From: Ferrigenium straubiae
Lineage (GTDB): Bacteria; Pseudomonadota; Gammaproteobacteria; Burkholderiales; Gallionellaceae
NCBI GenBank assembly: GCA_019449655.1
Contig: JAHQXD010000003.1
Location: forward strand, 294,752-358,751
DNA length: 64,000 bases
Reading direction: 5' to 3'
Part shown: positions 27,075 to 34,833 of the stretch, piece after piece
Position numbering within the stretch: position 1 is the stretch's first letter
How the letters are laid out: the number at the start of each line of letters is the position of its first letter
Made by a program: the position numbers and the translations under genes
The notes under the pieces: model-generated
The model's database searches: none
Told to the model about the DNA's origin: nothing
The model's input: the letters and a program-made list of their open reading frames with translations, nothing else

Positions 27075-27473
27075 TCAGTTGTTTCTTGTTAATGCAAACA
27101 CTGCACTGGCAGCCGCATCCTTTTTCGAAGTGATCGTGCATTGAGTTGTAACACCAACCGCTGACGCAGTAGTACCACTCGGGGTATTATAATCAGGAGG
27201 GAAACCACCCTCGAGCAGCCCACCGATTTCGGTTGTATTGGTGCAAGCGCCACTAATCAAGGCAACCCCCGTGCCAGAAATGCCACGTAGACTGTAATTC
27301 GCATAATTAATAGCGTTTGCACTCGAAATCGCACCAGCGACACCTTTCACTGCAGCCACTTCTGCATCGCGTGATAAGTCAACAAACTTCGGCAGCGCCG
27401 TCGCCGCCAAAATCCCTAGGATCACGATCACCATGATCAGTTCGATCAGCGTAAAACCGGATTGGTTTTTCAT
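27075..27473 (-). CDS. mshA: MSHA major pilin-like prepilin
   Basis: A 132-residue type IVa prepilin. [20 protein letters not shown] gives a short leader, Gly-Phe cleavage and Glu5, followed by [20 protein letters not shown] and a run of small residues typical of MshA. Two cysteines late in the chain (ACTNTTE and QCTIT) could form the pilin D-loop disulfide. The start at 27473 has AAGGAG six bases upstream, the strongest ribosome-binding site in the locus; the longer frame would include a dispersed repeat. It is followed by an intrinsic terminator. That it is the major pilin is inferred from the strong ribosome-binding site, size and terminator. Confidence 0.88.
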   Translation of the reverse strand: MKNQSGFTLIELIMVIVILGILAATALPKFVDLSRDAEVAAVKGVAGAISSANAINYANYSLRGISGTGVALISGACTNTTEIGGLLEGGFPPDYNTPSGTTASAVGVTTQCTITSKKDAAASAVFALTRNN

Positions 27474-27493
27474 TCCACTCTCCTTAAGTATTG

Positions 27494-27520
27494 AGGCCTG
27501 TCCTGAGCCTCTTCGAAGGG
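27494..27520. repeat. Short dispersed repeat, family C, copy 1
   Basis: Upstream of mshA, the sequence GGCCTGTCCTGAGCC followed by TCTTCGAAGGG. A second copy with nearly the same bases is inside the ligase gene at 35623-35645. It lies 20 bases upstream of the mshA start and so within its leader. Confidence 0.6.
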
Positions 27521-27665
27521 CCGCGACCCTGTTAGTCAATTGAGCTTGCGCTCCGCCTCTTCCTTTCCTGCCGCAGCAGGAATTTCACAAGCGCGTCCTA
27601 TTTTAACCCAAACCGCCTTACACTGCCTCGTCTGGCCCGATTTTCGAACAATCGGCGAGGCTGCG

Positions 27666-28328
27666 CTACACCAGTACGCGGAACATGGCGAAGAGCAGAT
27701 AGATGCTTCCCAGCAGGAGCAACCAGCCGCTTTGCCGCGCGTGGTGCGCGACAAAGCGGTCTATCCCCTCGCGCGGCACATCCATCGCCTTGGTCGCATG
27801 GCGCGAGGACACCCACCGGTTAGCTTCTGTTTCCATACCGCGCAGCAGGCTGGGGCGCAGCCACAGGAACAGCCCGGCGATGAGCGCGACCGCCGCGCCG
27901 GTCAACAGGCTCAGCACCATGACATCAAGCAGCCAGTCGAGCAGCACGGGCTGGACCATGCTTCCCAAATGCCGCAGCACATATGGCTTGTCGAAGAAGA
28001 AACCGAAGTAAATGAAAATGTAGGCAGCCCCTGCAGCGACGACAACCCCAGCCATGGTATGGTATTGATAGAACCAGCGCTCGATGCTGATGCTGCGATC
28101 CAGCCACCTTGTGATGTGGCGCATGGAAATCCACCGGTTGGCGAGGCGGTTGATGCGTTCCAGAAGATGCGGCCTGAAGATGAGCGTGAGCCCGATCATG
28201 GTACCGATCAATGCACCAACAAGCAGGAAAATGGCCAGCGTCTGCCACAGGATGATGTCGGTCGGATTAGTGCGCAATCCCTGCCTCCCTTCTCTTTCCA
28301 CGACGCCCATCGCGTGCCGGTGCATCAT
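27666..28328 (-). CDS. Four-helix membrane protein with internal duplication, unknown function
   Basis: I do not recognise a family. The 220-residue protein has four predicted membrane segments and is a tandem duplication. Unit 1 (about residues 30-115) contains FRPHLLERINRLANRWISMR and then HITRWLD. Unit 2 (about 130-218) contains LRPSLLRGMETEANRWVSSR and then HATKAMD. Each unit is helix, RP-LL...ANRW-S-RH-T loop, helix. The loops are rich in Arg, Trp and His. It lies between the mshF-like pseudopilin and mshA, on the same strand but with about 140-190 bases on either side, so it may be separately transcribed. Membership in the MSHA system is possible but not shown. Confidence 0.75.
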   Translation of the reverse strand: MMHRHAMGVVEREGRQGLRTNPTDIILWQTLAIFLLVGALIGTMIGLTLIFRPHLLERINRLANRWISMRHITRWLDRSISIERWFYQYHTMAGVVVAAGAAYIFIYFGFFFDKPYVLRHLGSMVQPVLLDWLLDVMVLSLLTGAAVALIAGLFLWLRPSLLRGMETEANRWVSSRHATKAMDVPREGIDRFVAHHARQSGWLLLLGSIYLLFAMFRVLV

Positions 28329-28411
28329 CGATCATTGTGACACCCGTGGCCTGCGCCGAAATGACATGGATTTTTTAATTCCCGGTTCCATTCTGAATAA
28401 TGGGGCGCTGT

Positions 28412-28458
28412 CTATGTAAGCCAATATACATAGTTGCATGTTTAGTGGGAATACATAG
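28412..28458. promoter_or_regulatory. A+T-rich repeats CTATGTA/TACATAG upstream of the duplicated membrane protein
   Basis: Within an unusually A+T-rich gap, CTATGTA (28412) faces TACATAG (28427), and a second TACATAG follows at 28452. The first two form an inverted pair, the last two a direct repeat. This looks like an operator or promoter region for the gene ending at 27666. No clear -35/-10 pair was assigned. Confidence 0.3.
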
Positions 28459-28472
28459 TTCGCTGTATCCGG

Positions 28473-29003
28473 TCAAAACCACAAATAAGGCTCGACCGGT
28501 TCGAACAGCATGCCGGTCAACTCGGCGGCCTCCGCCTGCAACGAGGGCAGGCGCGAAGTTTCATAGCTGGTGACAACATGGAAGCGTATCCATTTCCTGC
28601 CGTCCTTGCCTGGCCTGAAGTAGCTGGCGTTGCGCACCACGTAGATCAGGTCGCGCGTCCTGAGGTCGAACACCCAGTTGCCGGACTCCACGGACAGCGG
28701 GGTGGTGTCGTAGAATTCCCCGGCGTAGTTGGGCGGCTTCTTCTGCAGCCAGTTCATCGGGTTGTCCTGCGCCAGAGCCGCCACGTCGGAAGGCTTGCCG
28801 CGCGTCAATATCTGGCCGTATTGCATGACCAGCGCGCTCTGTATCGACGCCGCCACGCCTTCCATGGCGATTTTCTCGGCCTGCTCCTGGTAGAACAGCA
28901 TGCGGTCGGCAAACAAGCCCATCAGCACAGCGACGATGGTGATGACTACGATCAGTTCGAGGAGGGTGAAGCCTCTTGCTCCTGCAGTTGCCTTCTTGCT
29001 CAT
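28473..29003 (-). CDS. Prepilin-like protein after mshG (MshF/MshB position)
   Basis: A 176-residue prepilin. ARGFTLLELIVVITIVAVLM has Gly-Phe cleavage and Glu5, followed by a globular domain with aromatic residues and no cysteine pair. The ATG at 29003 overlaps the mshG stop (ATGA), so the start is firm. Position after mshE-mshG corresponds to mshF or mshB in Vibrio. I cannot separate the two by sequence alone, so no symbol is given. Confidence 0.83.
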   Translation of the reverse strand: MSKKATAGARGFTLLELIVVITIVAVLMGLFADRMLFYQEQAEKIAMEGVAASIQSALVMQYGQILTRGKPSDVAALAQDNPMNWLQKKPPNYAGEFYDTTPLSVESGNWVFDLRTRDLIYVVRNASYFRPGKDGRKWIRFHVVTSYETSRLPSLQAEAAELTGMLFEPVEPYLWF

Positions 29004-30241
29004 CTCCGCATCGCCGCCTTGCCGAGGTCCCACATCGGCAGGAACACGCCGAGTGCGAGGATCAGCACCAGGACGCCGAGGAACACGATCAGGATCGGTT
29101 CGATTTGCGAGCTCAGGGTCTTGACCTCGTATTCGACCTCGCGCTGGTACATGTCGGCAACCTCGAACATCAGCCCGTCCAGGTCGCCGGTCTCTTCGCC
29201 GATCGCGATCATCTGCAGCACCACCGGATTGAACACGCCGGCGTCGACCGCGGTGCGCAGGATGCTCTCACCGCGCTCCACGCCCTCGCGCATCTGCTCG
29301 ACGCGCCTGCGCATGAATTCGTTGTCCACCACCATCGCGACCACATTCATCCCCTGCAGCACCGGCATGCCGCTCTTGAAGGAAAGCGCCATGCTGCGCG
29401 CGAAGCGCGCCAGGGTGGACTTGAGGATGATGTTCCCCGCGATCGGCAGCCTGAATTTGTACCTGTCCCACTGGTAGCGCCCTGCCGGCGTGTTGATCCA
29501 GGAACGGAAGCCCAGCACCGCGGCGGTCACCAGAGCCAGCATCAGGAGCCAGTAGCTCACCATGAAATTGGAAAAACCGACCAGCATCCTGGTCATGAGC
29601 GGCAGCTCGGCGTGAAAGCCCTCGAACACCTTGGCGAATGCGGGAATGACGAACAGGTTGATGACCACGATGGCGATCACCATCGCCAGTATCACGAAAG
29701 TGGGGTAGCGCATCGCGGTCTTGATGCGCTCGCGCATGTCGCGTTCGAATTCCAGGTGGTCGTACAGGCGGATGAAGGTTTCGTCGAGCATGCCGGTCAT
29801 TTCGCCCACCTGCACCATGCTGACGTAGAACGCCGAAAAAACCTTGGGGTGGCGGCGCATCGCCGTGCTGAGCTCGCGCCCGCTGTCCAGGCTCTCGCGC
29901 AGATCCTGGATCATCGCGGCAAAGGCCGGGTTCTGCGCCGATTCCTGCAAACCCGCCAGTGCACGCATGATCGGTACGCCGGCCTTGAGCAGGGTGTACA
30001 TCTGGCGGCTGAACAGCTGCAAATCCATCGGGGTGACGGGTTTCTCCCGGAACAGCCGCTTGAACCAGTCCGGCGGCCTGGCCACCGTGCCGCCTCCCGC
30101 CCCGATAAACGCCTTGATTTCGAGGGGCGTGATGCCGTTCTTCGCGAGCTGGTCGGCAACCACTCCGCTGTCATCGCCTTCCAGCGTGCCCTCCACCAGA
30201 TCGCCGCGCGCATTGCGCCCCCTGTAGGCGAAAACGCTCAT
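29000..30241 (-). CDS. mshG: MSHA inner-membrane platform protein MshG (GspF/PilC family)
   Basis: The 413-residue platform protein sits above the ATPase and moves pilin subunits. It opens MSVFAYRGRNARGDLVEGTL, then has two copies of the GspF domain (about 75-200 and 275-400). Marker blocks are LFSRQMYTLLKAGVPIMRAL and, in the second copy, FARSMALSFKSGMPVLQGMN. Three hydrophobic segments include the C-terminal IEPILIVFLGVLVLILALGV. It is two bases downstream of mshE and overlaps the next pseudopilin. Confidence 0.93.
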   Translation of the reverse strand: MSVFAYRGRNARGDLVEGTLEGDDSGVVADQLAKNGITPLEIKAFIGAGGGTVARPPDWFKRLFREKPVTPMDLQLFSRQMYTLLKAGVPIMRALAGLQESAQNPAFAAMIQDLRESLDSGRELSTAMRRHPKVFSAFYVSMVQVGEMTGMLDETFIRLYDHLEFERDMRERIKTAMRYPTFVILAMVIAIVVINLFVIPAFAKVFEGFHAELPLMTRMLVGFSNFMVSYWLLMLALVTAAVLGFRSWINTPAGRYQWDRYKFRLPIAGNIILKSTLARFARSMALSFKSGMPVLQGMNVVAMVVDNEFMRRRVEQMREGVERGESILRTAVDAGVFNPVVLQMIAIGEETGDLDGLMFEVADMYQREVEYEVKTLSSQIEPILIVFLGVLVLILALGVFLPMWDLGKAAMRR

Positions 30242-30243
30242 CG

Positions 30244-31947
30244 TCAGTCTTCCAGCCGGCCGCTGATGCTCATCACCTCAATGACCGTGGTGCGGCCCTG
30301 CTTCAATTGCGCCAGTGCGTGATCGAGTATGGTTTTGCCTTGCATATGCCGCCGCGCGGCTTCCACAAAGTGGCTGACGCTTTCATGCGCCGCCGCCGTG
30401 ACCAACTCATGATCCATTTCCAGCATTTCATACACGCCCATGCGGCCGCGATAACCGGTGCCATTGCAATGCGAACAGCCGCGCCCGTGCAGCAAGCCCC
30501 CCCATTGATCGGGCGGCACGCCTTCGGCCTCCAGCCATACGCCTTCCTGCGGTGTGGGAACATACGCTTCGCTGCAGCTTCCGCAGACGCGCCGCAGCAA
30601 GCGCTGCGCGATGGCGACCTGTACCGTCGAGGCCACCATGAAGCGCGGTATCCCCATATCCATCAGACGAAACAACGTGCCGGCGGCGTCGCGGGTGTGC
30701 AGCGTGGAGAACACCAGGTGGCCGGTCATCGCGGCGCGCAGACCGATTTGCGCGGTTTCTGCATCGCGCATCTCGCCGACCAAGATCACGTCCGGATCCT
30801 GGCGCAGCGCGGAACGCAGCACGCGCGCAAAGGTCAGTTCGATCTTCTCATTCACCTGCACCTGATTGATGCCGGGCAGGCGATACTCCACCGGGTCTTC
30901 CACGGTGATGATCTTCCGGTCGATGGTGTTGATCTCGGCCAGCGCGGAATAAAGGGTCGTGGTCTTGCCGCTGCCGGTCGGCCCGGTCACCAGCACCATG
31001 CCGTTGCTGCGTCGCGTGATCTCGCGGAAGCGCTTCAGCATATCGGGGGGCATACCCAGCTTGTCCAGGCCGATCATGCCGCTCTCCTGGCGCAGCAAAC
31101 GCATCACCACCGCCTCGCCGTATTGCGTGGGGCAGGTGGCGATACGCACATCCACGCCCTGTTCGCGCACCCGCACATGGAAGCGCCCGTCCTGAGGCAG
31201 GCGCTTTTCGGATATGTCTAGGCCGGACATCAGCTTGAGGCGCAACACCAGCGCGGGGGCGATCTTGTTGTCGGCTTCGGTCTGCAGGTGCAGCGAGCCG
31301 TCGATACGGAAGCGGATCATCAGACGGCCTTCCTGCGGCTCGATGTGGACGTCGGACGCGCGAATCTGCGTGGCATCGTCGAACATGGTCTGCAGCAGTT
31401 TCACCACCGGCGCCTCCTCGGTGCCGGCGGTGGCGGTCAGCGCGCCGAAGTCCACATAGGTATCGCCCAGATCTTCGCTGAGCTCACGCGCCAATCCGGT
31501 GATTTCCTCCGTGCGCCGGTAGCCCCGGTCGATACTCTCCAGCAACTGCCCTTCGGTGACCACCGCCACGTCGATATCGCGCCTGACGACACGCGCGATC
31601 TCGTCGTAGGCGAACAGGTCGGTGGGGTCGGCCATGCCGATCAGCAACAGGTGGTTGCGTTCCTCCAGCACGATTGCGCGAAAACGCCGCGCCTGGTTTT
31701 CCGGCAGCAGCCGGACCAGCTCGGGGTTGATGTTGAAGAATTTGAGATTGATATAGGGGATGTTGAGCTGCTTGGCGAGCGCCTCGGAAATCTGCTCTTC
31801 GGTGACAAAGGCATTATCCGCCAGCACGCGTCCCAGCTTGCGCCCGCTGCGCTTTTGCTGTTCGAGCGCAAACTTGAGCTGATCCAGCGATATGAGCCCC
31901 TGCTGAACCAGCAAATCGCCCAAGCGAACTTTTTCCGGACGCGCCAT
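30244..31947 (-). CDS. mshE: MSHA extension ATPase MshE
   Basis: The 567-residue GspE-family ATPase powers pilus assembly. The N-terminus carries an MshEN c-di-GMP-binding motif: RLG at 8-10, then spaced leucines and glutamines to LGRVL at 38-42. The motor has Walker A GPTGSGKTTTLYSAL, the Asp box, Walker B DPDVILVGEMRDAET, and the His box HLVFSTLHT. A zinc-binding tetracysteine loop follows (CGSC... and CSHCNGTGYRGRMGVYE). The start has GGAGAAG upstream. It heads the locus and is divergent from trmL across about 100 bases, where its promoter should lie. No PilT-like retraction ATPase is in the window. Confidence 0.95.
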   Translation of the reverse strand: MARPEKVRLGDLLVQQGLISLDQLKFALEQQKRSGRKLGRVLADNAFVTEEQISEALAKQLNIPYINLKFFNINPELVRLLPENQARRFRAIVLEERNHLLLIGMADPTDLFAYDEIARVVRRDIDVAVVTEGQLLESIDRGYRRTEEITGLARELSEDLGDTYVDFGALTATAGTEEAPVVKLLQTMFDDATQIRASDVHIEPQEGRLMIRFRIDGSLHLQTEADNKIAPALVLRLKLMSGLDISEKRLPQDGRFHVRVREQGVDVRIATCPTQYGEAVVMRLLRQESGMIGLDKLGMPPDMLKRFREITRRSNGMVLVTGPTGSGKTTTLYSALAEINTIDRKIITVEDPVEYRLPGINQVQVNEKIELTFARVLRSALRQDPDVILVGEMRDAETAQIGLRAAMTGHLVFSTLHTRDAAGTLFRLMDMGIPRFMVASTVQVAIAQRLLRRVCGSCSEAYVPTPQEGVWLEAEGVPPDQWGGLLHGRGCSHCNGTGYRGRMGVYEMLEMDHELVTAAAHESVSHFVEAARRHMQGKTILDHALAQLKQGRTTVIEVMSISGRLED

Positions 31948-32046
31948 AATTCTTCTCCCAGACTATTTTTATTGCGTGCTGACCTCAACGAGTCAGGAAA
32001 TTAGCCCTTTTTCCCGACACTGACAAGCCTTAGCGGGCATTATTTC
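31948..32046. promoter_or_regulatory. Divergent mshE/trmL control region
   Basis: About 99 bases separate the starts of mshE (minus) and trmL (plus), so promoters for both, including the one for the MSHA locus, must lie here or just inside. I see A/T-rich stretches (CTATTTTTATTG, TTAGCCCTTTTT) but no convincing -35/-10 pair. Confidence 0.4.
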
Positions 32047-32547
32047 ATGTTCCATGTGATCCTGTACCAGCCGGAAATTCCCCCGAACACCGGCAACATC
32101 ATCCGCCTTTGCGCCAACACCGGCTGCGGGTTACATTTGATCCGACCGCTCGGCTTCACGCTGGAAGACAAACAGCTCGTCCGCGCCGGGCTGGACTATC
32201 ACGAATTCGCGGCCTTGCGCGTATATGACACCCTGCAGGACTGCCTGAAGGCATTCGACCCGGCGCGCGTTTTCGCCATGACCACCAAGGGTTCGCAGCC
32301 GTTTCACGCGGCCCGCTACCGCGAGGGGGATGCCTTCCTGTTCGGCCCCGAAAGCCGCGGCCTGCCCGCCGAAGTGCTGGATCGATTCGATGCCGGACAC
32401 CGGCTGCGCCTACCGATGCTGCCGCACAGCCGCAGCCTGAATCTGTCGAACGCGGCGGCTGTGGCGGTGTTCGAGGCGTGGCGGCAATGCGGTTTTTTGG
32501 GAGAAGGGAAAAACGGAGAAGGTGGAAGGGAGAAGGAGGAAGGGTAA
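32047..32547 (+). CDS. trmL: tRNA (cytidine/uridine-2'-O)-methyltransferase TrmL
   Basis: TrmL methylates the wobble ribose of certain leucine tRNAs. The 166-residue SPOUT protein opens MFHVILYQPEIPPNTGNIIR and has LFGPESRGLP and MLPHSRSLNLSNAAAVAVFE, the knotted SAM-binding motifs. The last 14 or so residues, GEGKNGEGGREKEEG, are encoded by a dispersed palindromic repeat, which replaced or extended the original C-terminus. The gene faces gpsA tail to tail. Confidence 0.94.
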   Translation: MFHVILYQPEIPPNTGNIIRLCANTGCGLHLIRPLGFTLEDKQLVRAGLDYHEFAALRVYDTLQDCLKAFDPARVFAMTTKGSQPFHAARYREGDAFLFGPESRGLPAEVLDRFDAGHRLRLPMLPHSRSLNLSNAAAVAVFEAWRQCGFLGEGKNGEGGREKEEG

Positions 32548-32587
32548 GTTATCGCGGCCCCCGGTTTTACCCTTCCCCCTTCTCTTC
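32503..32587. repeat. Palindromic dispersed repeat, family B, copy 2
   Basis: Starting inside trmL and ending at the gpsA stop: a purine-rich arm with GGAAGGGAGAAGGAGGAAGG then GTAA, and the pyrimidine arm TTTTACCCTTCCCCCTTCTC. It pairs to a long hairpin between convergent genes and could end transcription from both sides. Copy 1 is at 4274-4334. Confidence 0.75.
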
Positions 32588-33629
32588 AGAATTCCGTATT
32601 CGGCGCGCGATTGAGCAAGGCTTCCACCGCGTCCGCCGCCGGCAGCTGTTCGTAAAGGATGCGATGCACCGCCTCGCAGATCGGCATTGCAACATCCAGG
32701 CGTTGCGCAAGGCGGTGCACCTCGCGCACTGTGTAGACGCCTTCGGCAACATGCCCGAGGCGGTTCAGTATCCCGGACAGGTCATGCTGCTGCGCCAGCA
32801 GCAGGCCGACCTGGCGATTGCGCGACAAATCGCCGGTACAGGTGAGGATCAGGTCGCCCGCGCCGGACAGGCCGCCCAGCGTCTCGGGGCGCCCGCCGAG
32901 CTTCAGGCCGAGCCGGCTAATTTCGGCTATGCCGCGTGTCAGCAAGGCGGCACGCGCGTTATGCCCCAGCCCCATGCCGTCGCAGATGCCGGCAGCGATT
33001 GCCATCACGTTCTTGACCGCACCGCCGACCTCCACGCCGATCACATCGTTGCTCGCATAGATGCGCAGGCGCGCGTGATGCAGGGCATGTGCCGTGCGTT
33101 GCGCAAACTCCTCGTCGGCGGAGGCAAACGTCAATGCGGCAGGAAGGCCGCGCGCAACTTCCTGCGCGAAACTGGGGCCGGACAGCACGCCGCGCGGAAA
33201 TTCCTGCGGCAGCGCCTCGGCGGCAACCTGGTGCGGAAGCAAGGAAGTTTCCGCCTCGAAACCCTTGCACACCCACACCACTCCCGGAAATTTTACATTG
33301 CCTTTCTCGTTTGTCCTTTCTCCCGCTTGCGGGAGAGAGTTAGAGAGAGGGAAGCGGCTGGCAATCTGCTGCAAAATGGAACGCAACGCCGCAACGGGAA
33401 CGGCAACGATCGCCAACTCCGCACCGCCCAGGGCAGAGGGAAGGTCCGCACTCAAATCGATGTTTTCCGGCAACGGAATATCCGGAAGAAAGCGCTGGTT
33501 GAGGCGCGTAGCGCGCATCGCCTCAACATGGTCGGCATCGATCGACCACAGCGTGACACGATGATGGGCAGCCAGGCTGATGGCGAGTGCAGTTCCCCAT
33601 GCGCCCGCACCGATGACTGTAATATTCAT
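32586..33629 (-). CDS. gpsA: Glycerol-3-phosphate dehydrogenase [NAD(P)+]
   Basis: GpsA reduces dihydroxyacetone phosphate to glycerol-3-phosphate for phospholipid synthesis. The 347-residue protein has the nucleotide-binding ITVIGAGAWGTALAISLA, the LSGPSFAQEVARGLPAAL block and the catalytic-lysine region GGAVKNVMAIAAGICDGMG. Between the beta-strand with LAIVAVPVAALRSILQQIA and GVVWVCKGFEAE sits an extra stretch of about 20 residues (LSNSLPQAGERTNEKGN), encoded by a family A palindromic repeat and kept in frame. All catalytic motifs remain, so the enzyme is probably active. Confidence 0.95.
   Translation of the reverse strand: MNITVIGAGAWGTALAISLAAHHRVTLWSIDADHVEAMRATRLNQRFLPDIPLPENIDLSADLPSALGGAELAIVAVPVAALRSILQQIASRFPLSNSLPQAGERTNEKGNVKFPGVVWVCKGFEAETSLLPHQVAAEALPQEFPRGVLSGPSFAQEVARGLPAALTFASADEEFAQRTAHALHHARLRIYASNDVIGVEVGGAVKNVMAIAAGICDGMGLGHNARAALLTRGIAEISRLGLKLGGRPETLGGLSGAGDLILTCTGDLSRNRQVGLLLAQQHDLSGILNRLGHVAEGVYTVREVHRLAQRLDVAMPICEAVHRILYEQLPAADAVEALLNRAPNTEF
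33305..33352. repeat. Palindromic dispersed repeat, family A, copy 2, inside gpsA
   Basis: TCTCCCGCTTGCGGGAGAGA flanked by TCTCGTTTGTCC and GTTAGAGAGAGGG lies wholly inside the gpsA frame and encodes about residues 92-109. Read on the minus strand it matches the intergenic copy at 11215-11260 along most of its length. Confidence 0.75.
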
Positions 33630-33633
33630 CCTG

Positions 33634-34095
33634 TTAATCGCCCCAGACTTCGGTGCTGCGCACGTAACCTGTATCCCCGTCCTGATGGCGCACCTTGACC
33701 CAGCCGGTGCCGGTCGATTCGAGGCGCTCCAGCGCTACCTGCTGGCGCACCTGGAACAGGCGTGCCGCGCCCGGGTCAGGCTCGGCGCGCACATCCAGCA
33801 GCGGCGGCAACGCAAACACGTAGCGCTTGCTGCTCAGCGCGCGCTTCTCCACCCAGTACAACCCTCCGGAGCGGTCGCGCACCTTGACCCAGCTGTCCAG
33901 CGCAACCACTTGTTCAAAGGGCATATAGCGATTCACCACAAACAGCTTTTTCGCCTTGAGCGAGGGCGCGTCGTAAAGGATCGCACTGCTCTCGCCGACC
34001 GACACATACTCCACCGCACTGGCCGCAGTCGCGCCGCACAGCAGCACGACTGCGGCTATCAAACCGGCCAGATACGATGAATGGCGCAGTTTCAT
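33634..34095 (-). CDS. Secreted SH3-domain protein
   Basis: A 153-residue protein with a signal peptide (LAGLIAAVVLLCGATAASA) and two bacterial SH3-like repeats. The first is around SSAILYDAPSLKAKKLFVV with SWVKVRDRSGGLYWV, the second around LLDVRAEPDPGAARLFQV with GWVKVRHQDGDTGYV. Such domains often bind peptidoglycan or act as periplasmic adaptors. The start at 34095 overlaps the secB stop (TGATG). It lies in the secB-gpsA operon; the specific role is unknown. Confidence 0.85.
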   Translation of the reverse strand: MKLRHSSYLAGLIAAVVLLCGATAASAVEYVSVGESSAILYDAPSLKAKKLFVVNRYMPFEQVVALDSWVKVRDRSGGLYWVEKRALSSKRYVFALPPLLDVRAEPDPGAARLFQVRQQVALERLESTGTGWVKVRHQDGDTGYVRSTEVWGD

Positions 34096-34556
34096 CAGTG
34101 AGTGGTAGCCGCCGCGATCTGTTCCTGCTTGTGCTGCTGGTAAAGCAGGTCGAAGTTGACCGGGTTCAGCATCACCGGCGCAAATCCGGCGCGCACGGTA
34201 AGGTTGGAAACCACTTCGCGCAAATACGGGAACAGGATGTTCGGGCACATCACCGACAACACCGGTTCCATGTCTTCGCTGGGCAAATTGCTCAGGCGGA
34301 AGATGCCGGCCTGTTTGACCTCGATCAGGAACATCACTTTTTCGCCGATCTTGGCCGTCACCGTGTTGGTGATCACCACTTCGTATACGTCCGCGTCAAT
34401 CTTCCCGGTCTGGGTATTCAATTGCACGTCGATATTGGGGCTTTCGCGCTCCAGAAAAATATTCGGCGCGTGCGGAATCTCCAGCGAGAGATCCTTCACG
34501 TAGATTTTTTCGATGTTGAATACGGGTTGATTGTTTTCCTGTGTTGCTTCAGTCAC
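34095..34556 (-). CDS. secB: Protein-export chaperone SecB
   Basis: SecB keeps precursor proteins unfolded and delivers them to SecA. The 153-residue product has the typical NIEKIYVKDLSLEIPHAPNI opening, then VNTLEVTVTAK-like strands (VVITNTVTAKIGEKVMFLIE), LFPYLREVVSNLTVRAGF and the terminal PVNFDLLYQQ. The start is GTG at 34556, six bases after GAGGAG; the ATG at 34643 would add unrelated residues overlapping grxC. Order rhodanese-grxC-secB is the same as E. coli yibN-grxC-secB. Confidence 0.95.
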   Translation of the reverse strand: MTEATQENNQPVFNIEKIYVKDLSLEIPHAPNIFLERESPNIDVQLNTQTGKIDADVYEVVITNTVTAKIGEKVMFLIEVKQAGIFRLSNLPSEDMEPVLSVMCPNILFPYLREVVSNLTVRAGFAPVMLNPVNFDLLYQQHKQEQIAAATTH

Positions 34557-34572
34557 GTCTTTCTCCTCTTTG

Positions 34573-34833
34573 TTATATTGCCAAAAGTTTATCCAGTTCA
34601 CCGGCATGATCGAGCGCTGCCAGATCGTCATAGCCGCCAACATGTTTGCCGCCGATATAAATCTGCGGCACGGTACGCCGTCCGGTTTTTTCCATCATTT
34701 CCACGCGCAACTCCGGATGCAAATCGACGCGTATCTTCTCCACCTCCTGCACCCCCTTGCGCTGCAACAACTGCTCGGCACGGACGCAATACGGGCAGAC
34801 GGCTGTGCAATACATCAACACCTTCGCCATCAT
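34573..34833 (-). CDS. grxC: Glutaredoxin 3
   Basis: An 86-residue glutaredoxin with the dithiol active site CPYC in YCTAVCPYCVRAEQLL, TVPQIYIGGKHVGGYDDL for glutathione binding and the usual length. It reduces disulfides with glutathione in the cytoplasm. It overlaps the rhodanese gene by 4 bases and precedes secB. Confidence 0.95.
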   Translation of the reverse strand: MMAKVLMYCTAVCPYCVRAEQLLQRKGVQEVEKIRVDLHPELRVEMMEKTGRRTVPQIYIGGKHVGGYDDLAALDHAGELDKLLAI

